The position numbers and the translations under genes are program-made. The notes beneath the pieces were generated by a model. It was not told where the DNA came from, made no database searches, and worked only from the letters and a program-made list of their open reading frames with translations. Positions 28,645 to 39,287 of a DNA stretch of 64,000 bases are shown here, piece by piece. The stretch lies in NCBI GenBank assembly GCA_024244645.1, contig JAAEOH010000048.1:24160-88159 (forward strand), written 5' to 3'. Source of the DNA: Hyphomicrobiales bacterium (GTDB taxonomy: Bacteria > Pseudomonadota > Alphaproteobacteria > Rhizobiales > Rhizobiaceae). Each line of letters opens with the position of its first letter. The first letter of the stretch is position 1.

Positions 28645-31011
28645 CTACCGTCTCTCCTCTTCGCTCGGATCATTGGTTGCTATCGGAACTGCAGGTCGCA
28701 GGCGGATGCGGATCAGCGACAGGATTGCAAGACCGGCAACCATGACAACGGCGATCTCACCCCAGGTATCCGTGCCGCGGAAATCCACCAGGATAACATT
28801 GACGATGTTGGCGCCGTGGGCAATCGACAGCGAGTAGCGGGTGAAGAAATCCGACAGCGATGCGTCGAACGGCAATTGCGTGACTGAGAGCAACAGCAGG
28901 ACGAAGGCCGTCGCACAGACGACAGATATAATCAGATCGATCGCCGTCTTGCCGACGGATCGGTGATCGGTGGGCGTCAGCTTCAGTCGGGTCATGACCA
29001 GGGCGAGAATGACAACAGACAGCGTTTCGACCATGAACTGGGTAAAGGACAGGTCGGGCGCGCCGAACAGCATGAATATCAGCGCGACGGCAAAGCCCTG
29101 AATGCCAAGGGAAACAATGGCTGTCAGCCGGTCCTTGGCATAGAGCACGGACAGCAATCCGACTGCTGCAATCGCCATAATGGCGGTTTCGTAGAGCGAC
29201 AGGTATTCCGGCATTTTTGGCATTGCCGGCAGTTCGTCGAACACGATCATCGGCACCATGACAGCGATGGCAAGCAGGATAAATGTCGCCTTCATATAGA
29301 TTTCGAGGCGACCGGGCTGGACGACCTGCGTGACCCGGAACGACAGCCGCACAGTTCCGCGTATGAATTGGTCGAAGCCCTGATCCGGCCCCCAGCCGAT
29401 GGCGTCGAGCAAGCGGGTCATGGCGGCTCTCAACCGATCAACGTTGCGATAGGCGACAACGCCGAAGGCGATTGTCACAAGCGACAGATAAAGCGGCATG
29501 CCGATATGCGGAATGATCGAAATGTGCACCGAAACTGCTTCGCCCTCGACCGCAGTCGACATGGGGCTCGAAATGTAGTGGTGGGTCAGTTCTGAAAACA
29601 GCGCCGTGACGAGGCTGCATATGGCAAGAACCGCCGGGCCGAGCCACAACAGCACCGGCCCGTCATGCGGGTGATCGCCCGGCGCTTTCTTTTCACCGAG
29701 GAACGGCTTCAGGGCGACGGCGAAACCGATGACGAACATCAGCCCGTTGCCGACAATCGCGACCAACGTGAGCAGCAGCGGCCAGGCCTCAACGTGCCAC
29801 AGGCCGGCATAGATTTCCTCCTTGGCCAGGAATCCGAAAAAGGGTGGAAGCCCTGCCATGGAGAATGCCGAGGCAAATGCCGCGGCGAAGATGATGGGCA
29901 TGGATGCCATCAACCCGCCGACCTTGGTGATATCGCGCGAGCCGGCCTCGTGATCGATGGCCCCTGCGACCATGAAGAGAGCGCCCTTGAACATGGAATG
30001 GGCAACAAGGTAGAGCACGGCCGCCTCGACGGCCTTTTCGCTGCCGAATCCGGTCAGCATCACCAGCAGCCCCAGTGACGAAACGGTCGTGTAGGCGAGC
30101 ATCAGCTTCATATCGGTCTGGCGAATGGCAAGCAGCGTGCCGACAATCAGCGTCGTGCCGCCAAAGATCGGCAGCACCGTTTCCCAGGCAACCGTGTCGC
30201 CCAGCACCGGATTGAGCCGCATCAAGAGATAGACGCCGGCTTTGACCATGGTGGCGGAATGCAAGTAGGCGGAGACCGGCGTCGGCGCCTCCATGGCATT
30301 GGGCAGCCAGAAATGCAGCGGAAACTGCGCCGACTTCGTAAATGCGCCGCCAAGGACAAGCACAAATATCGCGATATAGAACGGGCTGTCGGCAAGTGCA
30401 GTATGGGAGCGCAGCAACAACGACATTTCCGATATGCCGGTCACGTTCCAGATCAGCAGCAGACCCGCCAGAAGGAACAGACCGCCGCCACCGGTGACGA
30501 CCAGCGCCTGCAGCGCCGCGCGCCTCGACGCCTCGCGCTTGTGGTCGAATCCGATCAGCAGAAACGAGGTGATCGAGGTCAGTTCCCAGAAGACAAAGAA
30601 CATCAGGAAACTGTCCGATGTCACAAGCCCGAGCATCGAGCCCATGAACATCAGAATGAAGGAAAAGAAACGGCCGAGATGCGGGTGGCTCTTCAGATAA
30701 CCGCCGCTGTAAAGAACGATGAGCGCACCGATGCCGCTGATCAGCAGCGCGAATGTCAGCGACAATCCGTCAATTAGCCACGAAAAGTTCACCCTGAATG
30801 CCGGAATCCACTGATAGCCGCCGGTGACAACTTCGCCATTTGCGACATCGGGAAGGAAGGTGGAGAAATGCCAGAAAATGGCGGCTGGAACGATGGCCAG
30901 CAACCAGGCCGCATTGTGTTTGAAAAGCCGGGTGAGCGCCGGAGCAAATAATGCCGCAATAAAAGGTGACAGCAGGACAAAAAACGTCGTGCTGGGCATA
31001 TAGGCGTTCAT
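28645..31011 (-). CDS. mnhA: Na+(K+)/H+ antiporter subunit A
   Basis: 788-aa NuoL-like protein: [43 protein letters not shown]. Confidence 0.96.
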   Translation of the reverse strand: MNAYMPSTTFFVLLSPFIAALFAPALTRLFKHNAAWLLAIVPAAIFWHFSTFLPDVANGEVVTGGYQWIPAFRVNFSWLIDGLSLTFALLISGIGALIVLYSGGYLKSHPHLGRFFSFILMFMGSMLGLVTSDSFLMFFVFWELTSITSFLLIGFDHKREASRRAALQALVVTGGGGLFLLAGLLLIWNVTGISEMSLLLRSHTALADSPFYIAIFVLVLGGAFTKSAQFPLHFWLPNAMEAPTPVSAYLHSATMVKAGVYLLMRLNPVLGDTVAWETVLPIFGGTTLIVGTLLAIRQTDMKLMLAYTTVSSLGLLVMLTGFGSEKAVEAAVLYLVAHSMFKGALFMVAGAIDHEAGSRDITKVGGLMASMPIIFAAAFASAFSMAGLPPFFGFLAKEEIYAGLWHVEAWPLLLTLVAIVGNGLMFVIGFAVALKPFLGEKKAPGDHPHDGPVLLWLGPAVLAICSLVTALFSELTHHYISSPMSTAVEGEAVSVHISIIPHIGMPLYLSLVTIAFGVVAYRNVDRLRAAMTRLLDAIGWGPDQGFDQFIRGTVRLSFRVTQVVQPGRLEIYMKATFILLAIAVMVPMIVFDELPAMPKMPEYLSLYETAIMAIAAVGLLSVLYAKDRLTAIVSLGIQGFAVALIFMLFGAPDLSFTQFMVETLSVVILALVMTRLKLTPTDHRSVGKTAIDLIISVVCATAFVLLLLSVTQLPFDASLSDFFTRYSLSIAHGANIVNVILVDFRGTDTWGEIAVVMVAGLAILSLIRIRLRPAVPIATNDPSEEERR

Positions 31012-31202
31012 TTAGTCTCCCGGAAGGCATATCCCTGCATGAATTGGACCGAATCTAATGATGCGCTGCATCAACGGCAAGGTCGCAACGGCCGATTTCC
31101 ACCCGAATCGGGCCCGCACGAGGGATTTACTGCAATTTGATCGACCATTTGTTGCACGTCGGCGTCGGCGACATTACAGAAATGGTGACAGGAATTGCTC
31201 TC

Positions 31203-31625
31203 ATGACCGATATGAAAATCAAAAAGATCCAGAAATCAGATGAAGAATGGCGTGCGCAGCTGTCTCCCGAGCAGTTTCACATCACTCGCAAAGGCGGCAC
31301 AGAACAGGCATTCACCGGACCCAACTGGGACAACAAGGAAGACGGCCACTATCACTGTGTGTGCTGCGGACGGGCGCTGTTCCACTCCGGCACCAAATTC
31401 GACTCCGGCACGGGCTGGCCAAGCTACCACCAGCCGGTCGACACAGACGCTGTGACGTAGCACAAGGACCGCTCGCTGTTCATGACGCGCACCGGAATCA
31501 AATGCGCCGATTGCGAAGCCCATCTCGGCCATGTTTTCCCCGATGGTCCGCAAGCGACGGGCCTGCGCTATTGCATGAACGGAACCGCCCTCTCCTTCAA
31601 GGCCGAAGCAACGGACGACGACTGA
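31203..31625 (+). pseudogene. msrB: peptide-methionine (R)-S-oxide reductase MsrB interrupted by in-frame TAG
   Basis: ...[98 protein letters not shown] at 31458-31460, same frame continues to TGA at 31625. Confidence 0.92.
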
Positions 31626-31631
31626 GATGGT

Positions 31632-31994
31632 CTATTGCGGCCTGATATAGCGGCCGTATACCCATCCGGTCTGCCAGTCTCCGGTGTTGGTCGGATCGTG
31701 CCATACTTCGCACCAGGTTTGACGGACCATTTCGGCCTGGTGCGATTTCGGCTGCGCCGCAATGTCCTTCAGGTTGACACCATTCATGCACCGGCCGGTC
31801 ATCATCAGGGGTGTAGCATTGGGATAGCCAGCGCGAATGGCTGATTTCGACGAGGGCCAGGCCCGCACATTGAGGACATCGTCCCAGTCCACATTGGCGA
31901 CCTCCCAGGCTGCAAATGTGGCGGCGTGTGCTGATGGCACCGACATTGTGCAGGCGACCATCAGGGCTGCAAAAAGGTTGCGGGATGCGATCAT
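31632..31994 (-). CDS. secreted SH3-like domain protein
   Basis: Signal peptide; DVLNVRAWPSSKSAIRAGYP...WCEVWHDPTNTGDWQTGWVYGRYI. Confidence 0.8.
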   Translation of the reverse strand: MIASRNLFAALMVACTMSVPSAHAATFAAWEVANVDWDDVLNVRAWPSSKSAIRAGYPNATPLMMTGRCMNGVNLKDIAAQPKSHQAEMVRQTWCEVWHDPTNTGDWQTGWVYGRYIRPQ

Positions 31995-32171
31995 TGTCGC
32001 ATTCCTCTGTGTTTGGCGTAAGGCAGGTCCGTTGCAGGCACAATGGCTCCCTCCGTGTTAACCGGCGCTGACAATTGAGTTCATCCAACGTTCATATGCA
32101 TCTTGAACCGGTGGTCTCCGCCCTTTATCTGCGAAACAACCGATTACCGATCTGATCACAAGGGAACTTAC

Positions 32172-34259
32172 ATGTTCAAGGATCTTCCTTCTGCCCCTCT
32201 TGCTCCAAAGCGCCCGTTCACCGACACGCGCCACGGCATCGCGCGCACGGACGATTATGCCTGGCTTCGGGCCGACAACTGGCAGGAGGTGTTTCAGGAT
32301 CCTTCGGTGCTGGATGCCGATATTCGGGCGTATCTGGAGGCTGAAAACAGCTACCAGAAAGAAGCGATGGCCGACACGGAAGAGCTTCAGAAGGTGCTCT
32401 TTGCCGAAATGAAGGGCCGCATCAAGGAGGATGATTCATCCGTCCCCTCCCCCGACGGTCCGTTTGCCTATGGCACTTCGTTCGTCACCGGCGGCGAACA
32501 GCCGCGGTTTTTCCGCGTGCCGCGCGACGGCGGCGATGAAGAACTGTTGCTGGACGGCGATGCAGAGGCGGCAAACCACGGTTATTATCGCCTGTCGGGC
32601 GCCAATCATTCGTCCGACCATAGCCGGATGATCTGGGGTTACGACGACAAGGGGTCAGAGTTTTTCAAATTGCGGGTCCGCGATCTGTCGGGCGGAGAGG
32701 ATCTGGAGGATGTGATTGAAAACAGCGGTGGCGGCGGTGTCTGGTCACCGGATGCGAGCGGATTTTTCTACACGCTGCTCGATGCCAATCACCGTCCCTC
32801 AAAGGTCTACTATCACACGCTCGGAAGCGAACAGTCACACGACCGGCTTGTATTTGAAGAGACTGATCCCGGTTTCTTTGTGAGTGTTGGCGGCAGCAAG
32901 CTGAACGATTTTGTCTTCTTCAATATTCATGACCACGAAACTTCGGAATATCACATCCTGCCTGCCGGCGATGCCGCGGCTGTTCCGAAACTCGTTGCGG
33001 CGCGTGAGACGGGCGTCGAGTACGACATGCATGAGGGCGGCGACGTCTTTTACATACTGACCAATGCCGACGGCGCCAAGGATTTCAAGATCGTCGAGAC
33101 ACCGATCGGCGCACCCGGGCGCGAAAACTGGCGTGAGGTCATTCCCCACAAACGAGGCCGGCTCATTCTCGCACACTCGGTTTTCTCCGATTACCTGGTC
33201 TGGCTGGAACGTGAGGAAGGATTGCCGAGGATCGTTGTGCACAACCGCAAAAGCTGCGAGGAGCACTCGATCGCATTCAACGAGGACGCGTATTCGCTCG
33301 GCCTGCAGGGCTCAATGGAATACGATACGGATATCATCCGGTTTTCCTATTCCTCGATGACGACGCCATCGCAACAGTTCGACTACAATATGCGCACGCG
33401 TGAGCGTGTTCTGCTGAAAACGCAGGAAGTACCTTCGGGGCACAAAGCCGAGGACTACGTCACACGCAGGGTCATGGCCCCTTCGCATGATGGTACCCCG
33501 GTTCCGGTCAGCTTGCTTTACCGCAAGGATACGGCACTGGACGGGTCGGCGCCTTGCCTGCTCTACGGCTACGGCTCTTATGGCGCGACAATTCCGGCAT
33601 CCTTCAACACCAATTGCCTGTCGCTGGTCGACCGGGGATTTGTTTATGCCATCGTCCATATTCGCGGCGGAAAGGACAAGGGATTTGCCTGGTACGAAGA
33701 CGGCAAACGGCTGAACAAAATCAATACGTTTGTCGATTTCATCGCCGCTGCGGAGTTTCTTGCGGCAGAAAAGTTCACCTCATTTGACCGTATCGTCGCA
33801 CAAGGCGGCTCTGCCGGCGGCATGCTCATGGGCGCGGTCGCCAATATGGCACCGGATCTCTTCGGTGCCATCATCGCGGCCGTGCCGTTTGTCGACGTCC
33901 TGACCACGATGCTCGATGACACGCTGCCGCTGACGCCGCCGGAGTGGCCTGAATGGGGCAATCCTATCGCGTCAAAAGCCGACTATGATTATATTGCCTC
34001 CTATTCTCCCTATGACAATGTGAGCGACCACGCCTATCCGCCGGTCCTGGCTGTCGCTGGACTGACGGATCCGCGTGTCACCTATTGGGAGCCGGCTAAA
34101 TGGGTGGCCAAATTGAGGGCCGTAAAATCCGGCGATGCGCCTGTGTTGCTGAAGACCAATATGGAAGCCGGCCATGCAGGCGCGTCGGGCCGCTTTCAAA
34201 GGCTCGAGGAAATCGCATTCGAATATGCATTTGCGCTGAAGGTCACCGGCAAGGGCTGA
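32172..34259 (+). CDS. ptrB: S9 family peptidase, oligopeptidase B
   Basis: IVAQGGSAGGMLMGAVANMAPDLFGAIIAAVPFVDVLTTMLD; METNMEAGHAG-type His region (LKTNMEAGHAGASGRF). Confidence 0.95.
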   Translation: MFKDLPSAPLAPKRPFTDTRHGIARTDDYAWLRADNWQEVFQDPSVLDADIRAYLEAENSYQKEAMADTEELQKVLFAEMKGRIKEDDSSVPSPDGPFAYGTSFVTGGEQPRFFRVPRDGGDEELLLDGDAEAANHGYYRLSGANHSSDHSRMIWGYDDKGSEFFKLRVRDLSGGEDLEDVIENSGGGGVWSPDASGFFYTLLDANHRPSKVYYHTLGSEQSHDRLVFEETDPGFFVSVGGSKLNDFVFFNIHDHETSEYHILPAGDAAAVPKLVAARETGVEYDMHEGGDVFYILTNADGAKDFKIVETPIGAPGRENWREVIPHKRGRLILAHSVFSDYLVWLEREEGLPRIVVHNRKSCEEHSIAFNEDAYSLGLQGSMEYDTDIIRFSYSSMTTPSQQFDYNMRTRERVLLKTQEVPSGHKAEDYVTRRVMAPSHDGTPVPVSLLYRKDTALDGSAPCLLYGYGSYGATIPASFNTNCLSLVDRGFVYAIVHIRGGKDKGFAWYEDGKRLNKINTFVDFIAAAEFLAAEKFTSFDRIVAQGGSAGGMLMGAVANMAPDLFGAIIAAVPFVDVLTTMLDDTLPLTPPEWPEWGNPIASKADYDYIASYSPYDNVSDHAYPPVLAVAGLTDPRVTYWEPAKWVAKLRAVKSGDAPVLLKTNMEAGHAGASGRFQRLEEIAFEYAFALKVTGKG

Positions 34260-34385
34260 CCAGCGCAGCAAACATATATTCACAAACCGGCACTGGACGT
34301 CCGCGCGACAGCCGCTATAACATGACTGAAATAATCAATTTTATTCATAGCCGTAAATCGTACCAAGAACTTATACCGGAAAGCG

Positions 34386-35186
34386 TTGATCCACATGACA
34401 CAGCAAAATACTGGAAGGCGCACGCGCATATTGAACGTGGTGCGCAGCGAACGAATAACACCGACCATGCAGCGCGTCACACCCTGCGGAGATGATCTCG
34501 GCGATTTTCCCGCCGGTCAGGAGAGCGCGCACATCAAGCTTATGATTCCAAATGACAATCAGGACTTCACCGAGTTCCGTGAGCTGATTGAGAGCGGCTC
34601 GAAAGCAATACCCAGGCGCACCTTTACGATTCGTCATCACCGGACCGATACAAGGGAGATGGATGTCGATTTTGTCGTCCATGACGGCGGAGGCCCTGCC
34701 TGCAGCTGGGCACTGGCTGCCAAGCCCGGCGATTTCATCGGCGTGGCGGGCCCGGGCCCCATCAAGAAACCGGTCAGCGGTGCCGACTGGTTTTTGTTCG
34801 GCGCCGATATAGCGGCAATCCCGGCGGCAGCGGCGGCGTTTGAGGCGCTTCCGCAAGATGCTGTTGGCCATGCCGTATTCGAGATCACCAACGATGACGA
34901 CATTCAGCCGGTGAGCGCACCGAAAGGCATCAAGCTGCACTGGCTGGTGCATGACGATCCGCACACGAGCAGCGAGCAGCAGCTGGAGTTCTTCCGGTCA
35001 CTCGACTGGCCGAAAGGCCTGCCCGGCATATTCGTGGCGGGGGAATCGGGTGCCGTGTCCGGCTTGCGCAAATACCTCATCAACGAACGCGGCCTCGACA
35101 AGCGGGCAATGTATATCAGCGCCTACTGGAAGATCGGCCTCGTCGAAGACCAGCACCAGGAGCAAAAGCGGGCGGAAGCCGCCTAG
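34386..35186 (+). CDS. siderophore-interacting protein (SIP family FAD-binding ferric reductase)
   Basis: RRTFTIRHHRTDTREMDVDFVVHDGGGPACSWALAAKPGDFIGVAGPGP; GESGAVSGLRKYLINERGL. Confidence 0.92.
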   Translation: MIHMTQQNTGRRTRILNVVRSERITPTMQRVTPCGDDLGDFPAGQESAHIKLMIPNDNQDFTEFRELIESGSKAIPRRTFTIRHHRTDTREMDVDFVVHDGGGPACSWALAAKPGDFIGVAGPGPIKKPVSGADWFLFGADIAAIPAAAAAFEALPQDAVGHAVFEITNDDDIQPVSAPKGIKLHWLVHDDPHTSSEQQLEFFRSLDWPKGLPGIFVAGESGAVSGLRKYLINERGLDKRAMYISAYWKIGLVEDQHQEQKRAEAA

Positions 35187-35222
35187 TGCGTTTCGTGTTT
35201 ATACGGAATCATTTGGTTTTGG
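35183..35222 (+). repeat. solitary end of the RIME-like repeat family
   Basis: CTAGTGCGTTTCGTGTTTATACGGAATCATTTGGTTTTGG; contains the stop codons of both convergent flanking genes. Confidence 0.65.
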
Positions 35223-36129
35223 CCGGATAGCCGTTCGGACGACCGGGTATCGCCTTCAGATAGGCGGCAATCGCTTCACGGTCTGATGCAGGGAGCTTGG
35301 CCATATTTTGCTGGACCGAAACCATGGAGCCGCCGACGGAATCGAAATCCGGCGTAAAACCGCTTTCGAGTTAGTAGGCAATGTCTGCGGCGCTCCAGTC
35401 CTTGATGCCGCCATCGGGCGTGATGTTCGGAATGATGCCCTCGCCATCAGGGTTGGGCGCGCCTGACAGCCATTGGTTGAGCTTCAGGCCGCCGATGAGG
35501 GTGCGCGGCGTGTGGCATTCGCCGCAGTGTCCGGGTCCTTCGACCAGATACTGCCCGCGCTTGATCTGATCAGACGCTGAATCGAAAGTGATAACCGGTC
35601 CCTCTTTCAGGTACAGCAGGTTCCAAAGACCAACGGCCCGGCGAATATTGAACGGAAAGCCAAGCTCATGGACCGGTGCGACATTGTCGCTGGCCGGAAG
35701 CGTCTTCATGTAGCCGAAAAGGTCGTTCAGATCCGACGCCTCTACACGGGTATAGGACGTATAGGGAAATGACGGATACAAATGGGACCCTTCGGGAGAC
35801 GTGCCCTGGTTCATTGCGTTGGCGAATTGATCGAATGTCCAGCCGCCGATGCCGGTGGTCGCGTCGCTGGATATGTTCGGTGCGTAGAACGTGCCGAAAT
35901 CGCTCTTGATCGACAGGCCGCCGGCAAGCACCAGCTTGTCGTCGCCCTTCGCTCCGGGCGCGGCGTGGCAGGAGGTGCAGCCTCCCGCCCAGAACATTTC
36001 TTCGCCACGCGCCAGATCAGGATCGCCCAAGGGACCAAACTTCACGAAGGTTGGGGCAGTCAGGAACCACAGGGCGATTGCGGCAACCACCGCCAGAACA
36101 AATACCACTCCGATGAGTTTGCGCATCAT
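35209..36129 (-). pseudogene. membrane-anchored class I cytochrome c with in-frame TAA
   Basis: GGCTSCHAAPGAKGDDKLVLAGG ... PGHCGECHTPRTLIGG ... WSAADIAY*LESGFTPDFDSVGGSMVSVQQNMAKLPASDREAIAAYLKAIPGRPNGYPAKTK; TAA at 35371-35373, frame reopens to TGA at 35209. Confidence 0.92.
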
Positions 36130-36221
36130 ATTCTTGCCCTTGCGGTTGGAACCCGGTTGTCAGATACCTGAGGTTCGTTCGACAACGCGTTGCGGCAAAG
36201 CCACACTTCAGCTTTTCAACA

Positions 36222-36662
36222 CTACTCCTTTTTGACGCGATAGGTCTCGTGGCAGGTCTTGCAGTTTTCTGCAACCTGACCGAACGCGGCCTTGAATTCA
36301 TCGATGTTTTTGGGAGCGGCTTTCACAGCGCTGTCGGTGTCGGCTTCGAATTCCTTGACCGCCTTTTCAAAGCCGGAACGGTCGCTTCAGATTTTCGGGC
36401 CGGCCTCGGTCTCATGACCGGTTTCTGCGCCATCGGGGAATTTGTCGAGGAAGTTCTTTGAAGCATCGTTCATTTTCTGGAACGAATCAGCCACGGCGGC
36501 GGCGTCATAGTCGATTTCACATTTGACGGTTTTGCCCAAATGGCCCATGGCCTGCCCGACGCCCTTCATGGTCTCCTGGCGTTCCTGCTGGGGGTCGGCA
36601 GCGTAAGCTGCCTGGCCAGCGATGAACATGGCGGCCAGAGCCAGTGTGACAGCGTTCTTCAT
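36222..36662 (-). pseudogene. cytochrome c'/c556-type protein with in-frame TGA
   Basis: MKNAVTLALAAMFIAGQAAYA...ETEAGPKI*SDRSGFEKAVKEFEADTDSAVKAAPKNIDEFKAAFGQVAENCKTCHETYRVKKE*; CxxCH lies beyond the stop. Confidence 0.92.
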
Positions 36663-36752
36663 GTATTTCTCCCTTGATTGGAATCAGAACGGTTACAATA
36701 GAAGACGGTACAATTAACAAAACTCAAAGATAGTTGACTAATGTAACGGCCA

Positions 36753-36787
36753 TCAAAAAACCCCGGAATGCACCGGGGTTTCTCTTT
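36753..36787 (-). terminator. rho-independent terminator of sodB
   Basis: Minus strand AAACCCCGGTGCATTCCGGGGTTTTTTG. Confidence 0.85.
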
Positions 36788-36811
36788 GAATTCAAGCAAA
36801 TGGCGGAAGGC

Positions 36812-37408
36812 CTAGGCGGCTTCGTACATCTCCAGCACGTAATCCCAGTTGATCAGGTTGTCGACAAATGCTTCGAGATATTTCGGGCGGGCATTGCGGT
36901 AGTCGATGTAATAGGAGTGCTCCCAGACGTCGACGCCGAGAATGGGCGACGCGCCGTGGACCAGCGGATTTTCACCGTTGGGCGTTTTCATGATTTCAAG
37001 CTTGCCGTCCTTGACGGCGAGCCATGCCCAGCCGGAGCCGAACTGCGTCATGCCGGCATTGATGAAGTCGGCGCGGAATTTGTCGTAGCCGCCGAGATCG
37101 GAATCGATTGCCGAAGACAGTTTTGCAGGCAGCGAGGTTCCGCCGCCGCCGTTTTTCATCCAGTTCCAGAAATGAACATGGTTGTAGTGCTGGGCAGCAT
37201 TGTTGAAGAGGCCGGCATTGCTGCCGAATGACTGCCGCACAACATCCTCCAGCGCGAGGCTGTCCATGCCGGCGTCGGCCGCAAGCTTGTTGCCGTTGTC
37301 GACATAGGCTTTGTGGTGTTTGTCGTGGTGATATTCTAGCGTCTCACGCGACATAAAGGGCGCAAGGGCTTCATAGTCGTAAGGAAGTTTCGGAAGTTCA
37401 AAAGCCAT
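36812..37408 (-). CDS. sodB: superoxide dismutase [Fe/Mn]
   Basis: MAFELPKLPYDYEALAPFMSRETLEYHHDKHHKAYVDNGNKL...DVWEHSYYIDYRNARPKYLEAFV. Confidence 0.96.
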   Translation of the reverse strand: MAFELPKLPYDYEALAPFMSRETLEYHHDKHHKAYVDNGNKLAADAGMDSLALEDVVRQSFGSNAGLFNNAAQHYNHVHFWNWMKNGGGGTSLPAKLSSAIDSDLGGYDKFRADFINAGMTQFGSGWAWLAVKDGKLEIMKTPNGENPLVHGASPILGVDVWEHSYYIDYRNARPKYLEAFVDNLINWDYVLEMYEAA

Positions 37409-37542
37409 GTCGCTCTCCTCTTCAGGCATACGGCCAAATTTTACTGTGGCGTGGAACATAGGCGCGGCCCGCGCTCGCGGCAAGGCGTCGCAGCAGGACT
37501 ATTTGGCTGCTTGGCGGCGCCGGTCGGCGGCTACCACCACAA

Positions 37543-38424
37543 TCAGATCTTCACGCCCGCATGCGCCCAGTCCCAGTAAAGCTCACGTGCGCGGCGCGCG
37601 ACGGGGCCGGCCTGCAGTTCGCGGTCCTCTATCCGGGTGATCGGCACGACCTTGGAGTGATTACCGGTGGAAAAAATCTCGTCGGCATCCATGAAATCGG
37701 CCACGTGCAGGCGCTGTTCGATCACCTCATGGCCGTCTTCGCGCAACAGATTGACAATGCGCGCGCGCGTTATACCGGCGAGGAACGTGCCGTTCGGAAC
37801 GGGTGTGGAGACAACGCCGTCCTTGACGATGAAAACATTGGACGTGCCGGTTTCGGCGACATTGCCGAGCATGTCGAGCACAAGCGCATTGTCGAAACCG
37901 CGTGATTTGGCTTCGAGGATCGCCCTGCCGTTGTTCGGGTAAAGACAGCCGCTCTTGGCGTTTGTCGGCATGGTTTCGTGTGTCGGGCGGCGGAACGGCG
38001 AGACTGTAACGGAAAAACCCTCGGATGGGATCATCGGCGCTTCATAAAGACAGAGGCAGAACCGGGTGGAATCGGGATCGGCCGGGACCGACATGTAACC
38101 GCCGTGTTCGGCCCAGTACATCGGGCGGATATAGACTGCCGTATTGCCATCGAATTTCTTCAATCCGTCGCGCGACAGTTCTTCGATAACATCAGACGGC
38201 ATTGTCGCCTTCAATCCGAGTGCCTTCGCTGAATCGTTGACCCGCTCGCTATGCAGATCAAGGTCCGGGGCGACGTTCTCAAACCACCGGGCACCATCAA
38301 ACACTGACGTGCCGAGCCACATGGCATGCGAGCGCGGACCCACGAGCGGCACATTGCCCTCGTGCCAGTCTCCGTCAACGAAAGTCCATGTCGTTGATTG
38401 CACGGCGGATACTACTGTCATCAA
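37543..38424 (-). CDS. ilvE: branched-chain amino acid aminotransferase
   Basis: Class IV aminotransferase: KSGCLYPNNGRAILEAKSRGFDNALVLDMLGNVAETGTSNVFIVKDGVVSTP. Confidence 0.92.
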   Translation of the reverse strand: MMTVVSAVQSTTWTFVDGDWHEGNVPLVGPRSHAMWLGTSVFDGARWFENVAPDLDLHSERVNDSAKALGLKATMPSDVIEELSRDGLKKFDGNTAVYIRPMYWAEHGGYMSVPADPDSTRFCLCLYEAPMIPSEGFSVTVSPFRRPTHETMPTNAKSGCLYPNNGRAILEAKSRGFDNALVLDMLGNVAETGTSNVFIVKDGVVSTPVPNGTFLAGITRARIVNLLREDGHEVIEQRLHVADFMDADEIFSTGNHSKVVPITRIEDRELQAGPVARRARELYWDWAHAGVKI

Positions 38425-38576
38425 AACATCCTCAACATCATTGGGCCGAGTGGCCGAAACTGCTGCCCATACTCAAGTTCATCGTGCCGGCAAGGTCAAT
38501 ATCCCGCGACCTAAAGACCCTTGACGAACCGGGAAAGCCGGAACATGCTGCAGCGCAAAATGAAAGGACGTATCAA

Positions 38577-39239
38577 ATGCCTCCCGCAAATCCCCACGCG
38601 GCTTATGTTTTCGACGCTTACGGCACATTGTTCGATGTTCATGCTGCGGTGCGTCGCCATGCCGCCGACATTGGGCCAGACGGACAGCTCATGTCCGAGG
38701 TATGGCGCAACAAGCAGCTCGAATATTCCTGGGTGCGGTCGCTGATGGGCGCCTATGTTGATTTCTGGCAGCTGACCGAACAGGCGCTCGATTTCGCGCT
38801 GGCGCGCTTTCCCGACATCAACCCATCCCACAGGGACACACTGCTTGAGGCATACTGGAAACTTGATTGTTATGAAGAAGTGCCGACGGTTTTGAAAGCG
38901 CTCAAGGATCGCGGCGCGAAACTTGCCATTTTGTCCAACGGTTCACCGGAGATGCTCGCTTCAGCGGTCAAAAACGCTGCGCTCGACACAATACTGGATG
39001 ACGTGTTTTCCGTCGACGAACTGCGGACTTTCAAAGCGACACCTGCCGTCTACGAGATGGTGACCACAGCCTACCGGCTCTATCCGGAAGCGGTTTCTTT
39101 CCAGTCATCAAACCGGTGGGACGTTGCCGGCGCCAAGAAATTCGGCTTCCGGGCGGTGTGGATCAACCGCACATCGAACCCCGACGAATATCTGGATTAT
39201 TCACCTGACGTGGTGTTGCCGAATTTGCAGCAGCTCTGA
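38577..39239 (+). CDS. haloacid dehalogenase type II
   Basis: YVFDAYGTLFDVHAAVRRH, LAILSNGSPEML, FQSSNRWDVAGAKKFGFRAVWINR. Confidence 0.94.
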   Translation: MPPANPHAAYVFDAYGTLFDVHAAVRRHAADIGPDGQLMSEVWRNKQLEYSWVRSLMGAYVDFWQLTEQALDFALARFPDINPSHRDTLLEAYWKLDCYEEVPTVLKALKDRGAKLAILSNGSPEMLASAVKNAALDTILDDVFSVDELRTFKATPAVYEMVTTAYRLYPEAVSFQSSNRWDVAGAKKFGFRAVWINRTSNPDEYLDYSPDVVLPNLQQL

Positions 39240-39287
39240 TCAGAGTGATCGCGGCATGCGGGCGGCGCCCCCATGCCGTGCCGCCGA

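Noticed and set aside
31203-31625. MsrB as a selenoprotein or stop-codon recoding case
   Set aside because: The interrupting codon is TAG, not TGA, it is not at the catalytic Cys position, and nearby broken genes use TAA and TGA, so recoding is unlikely.
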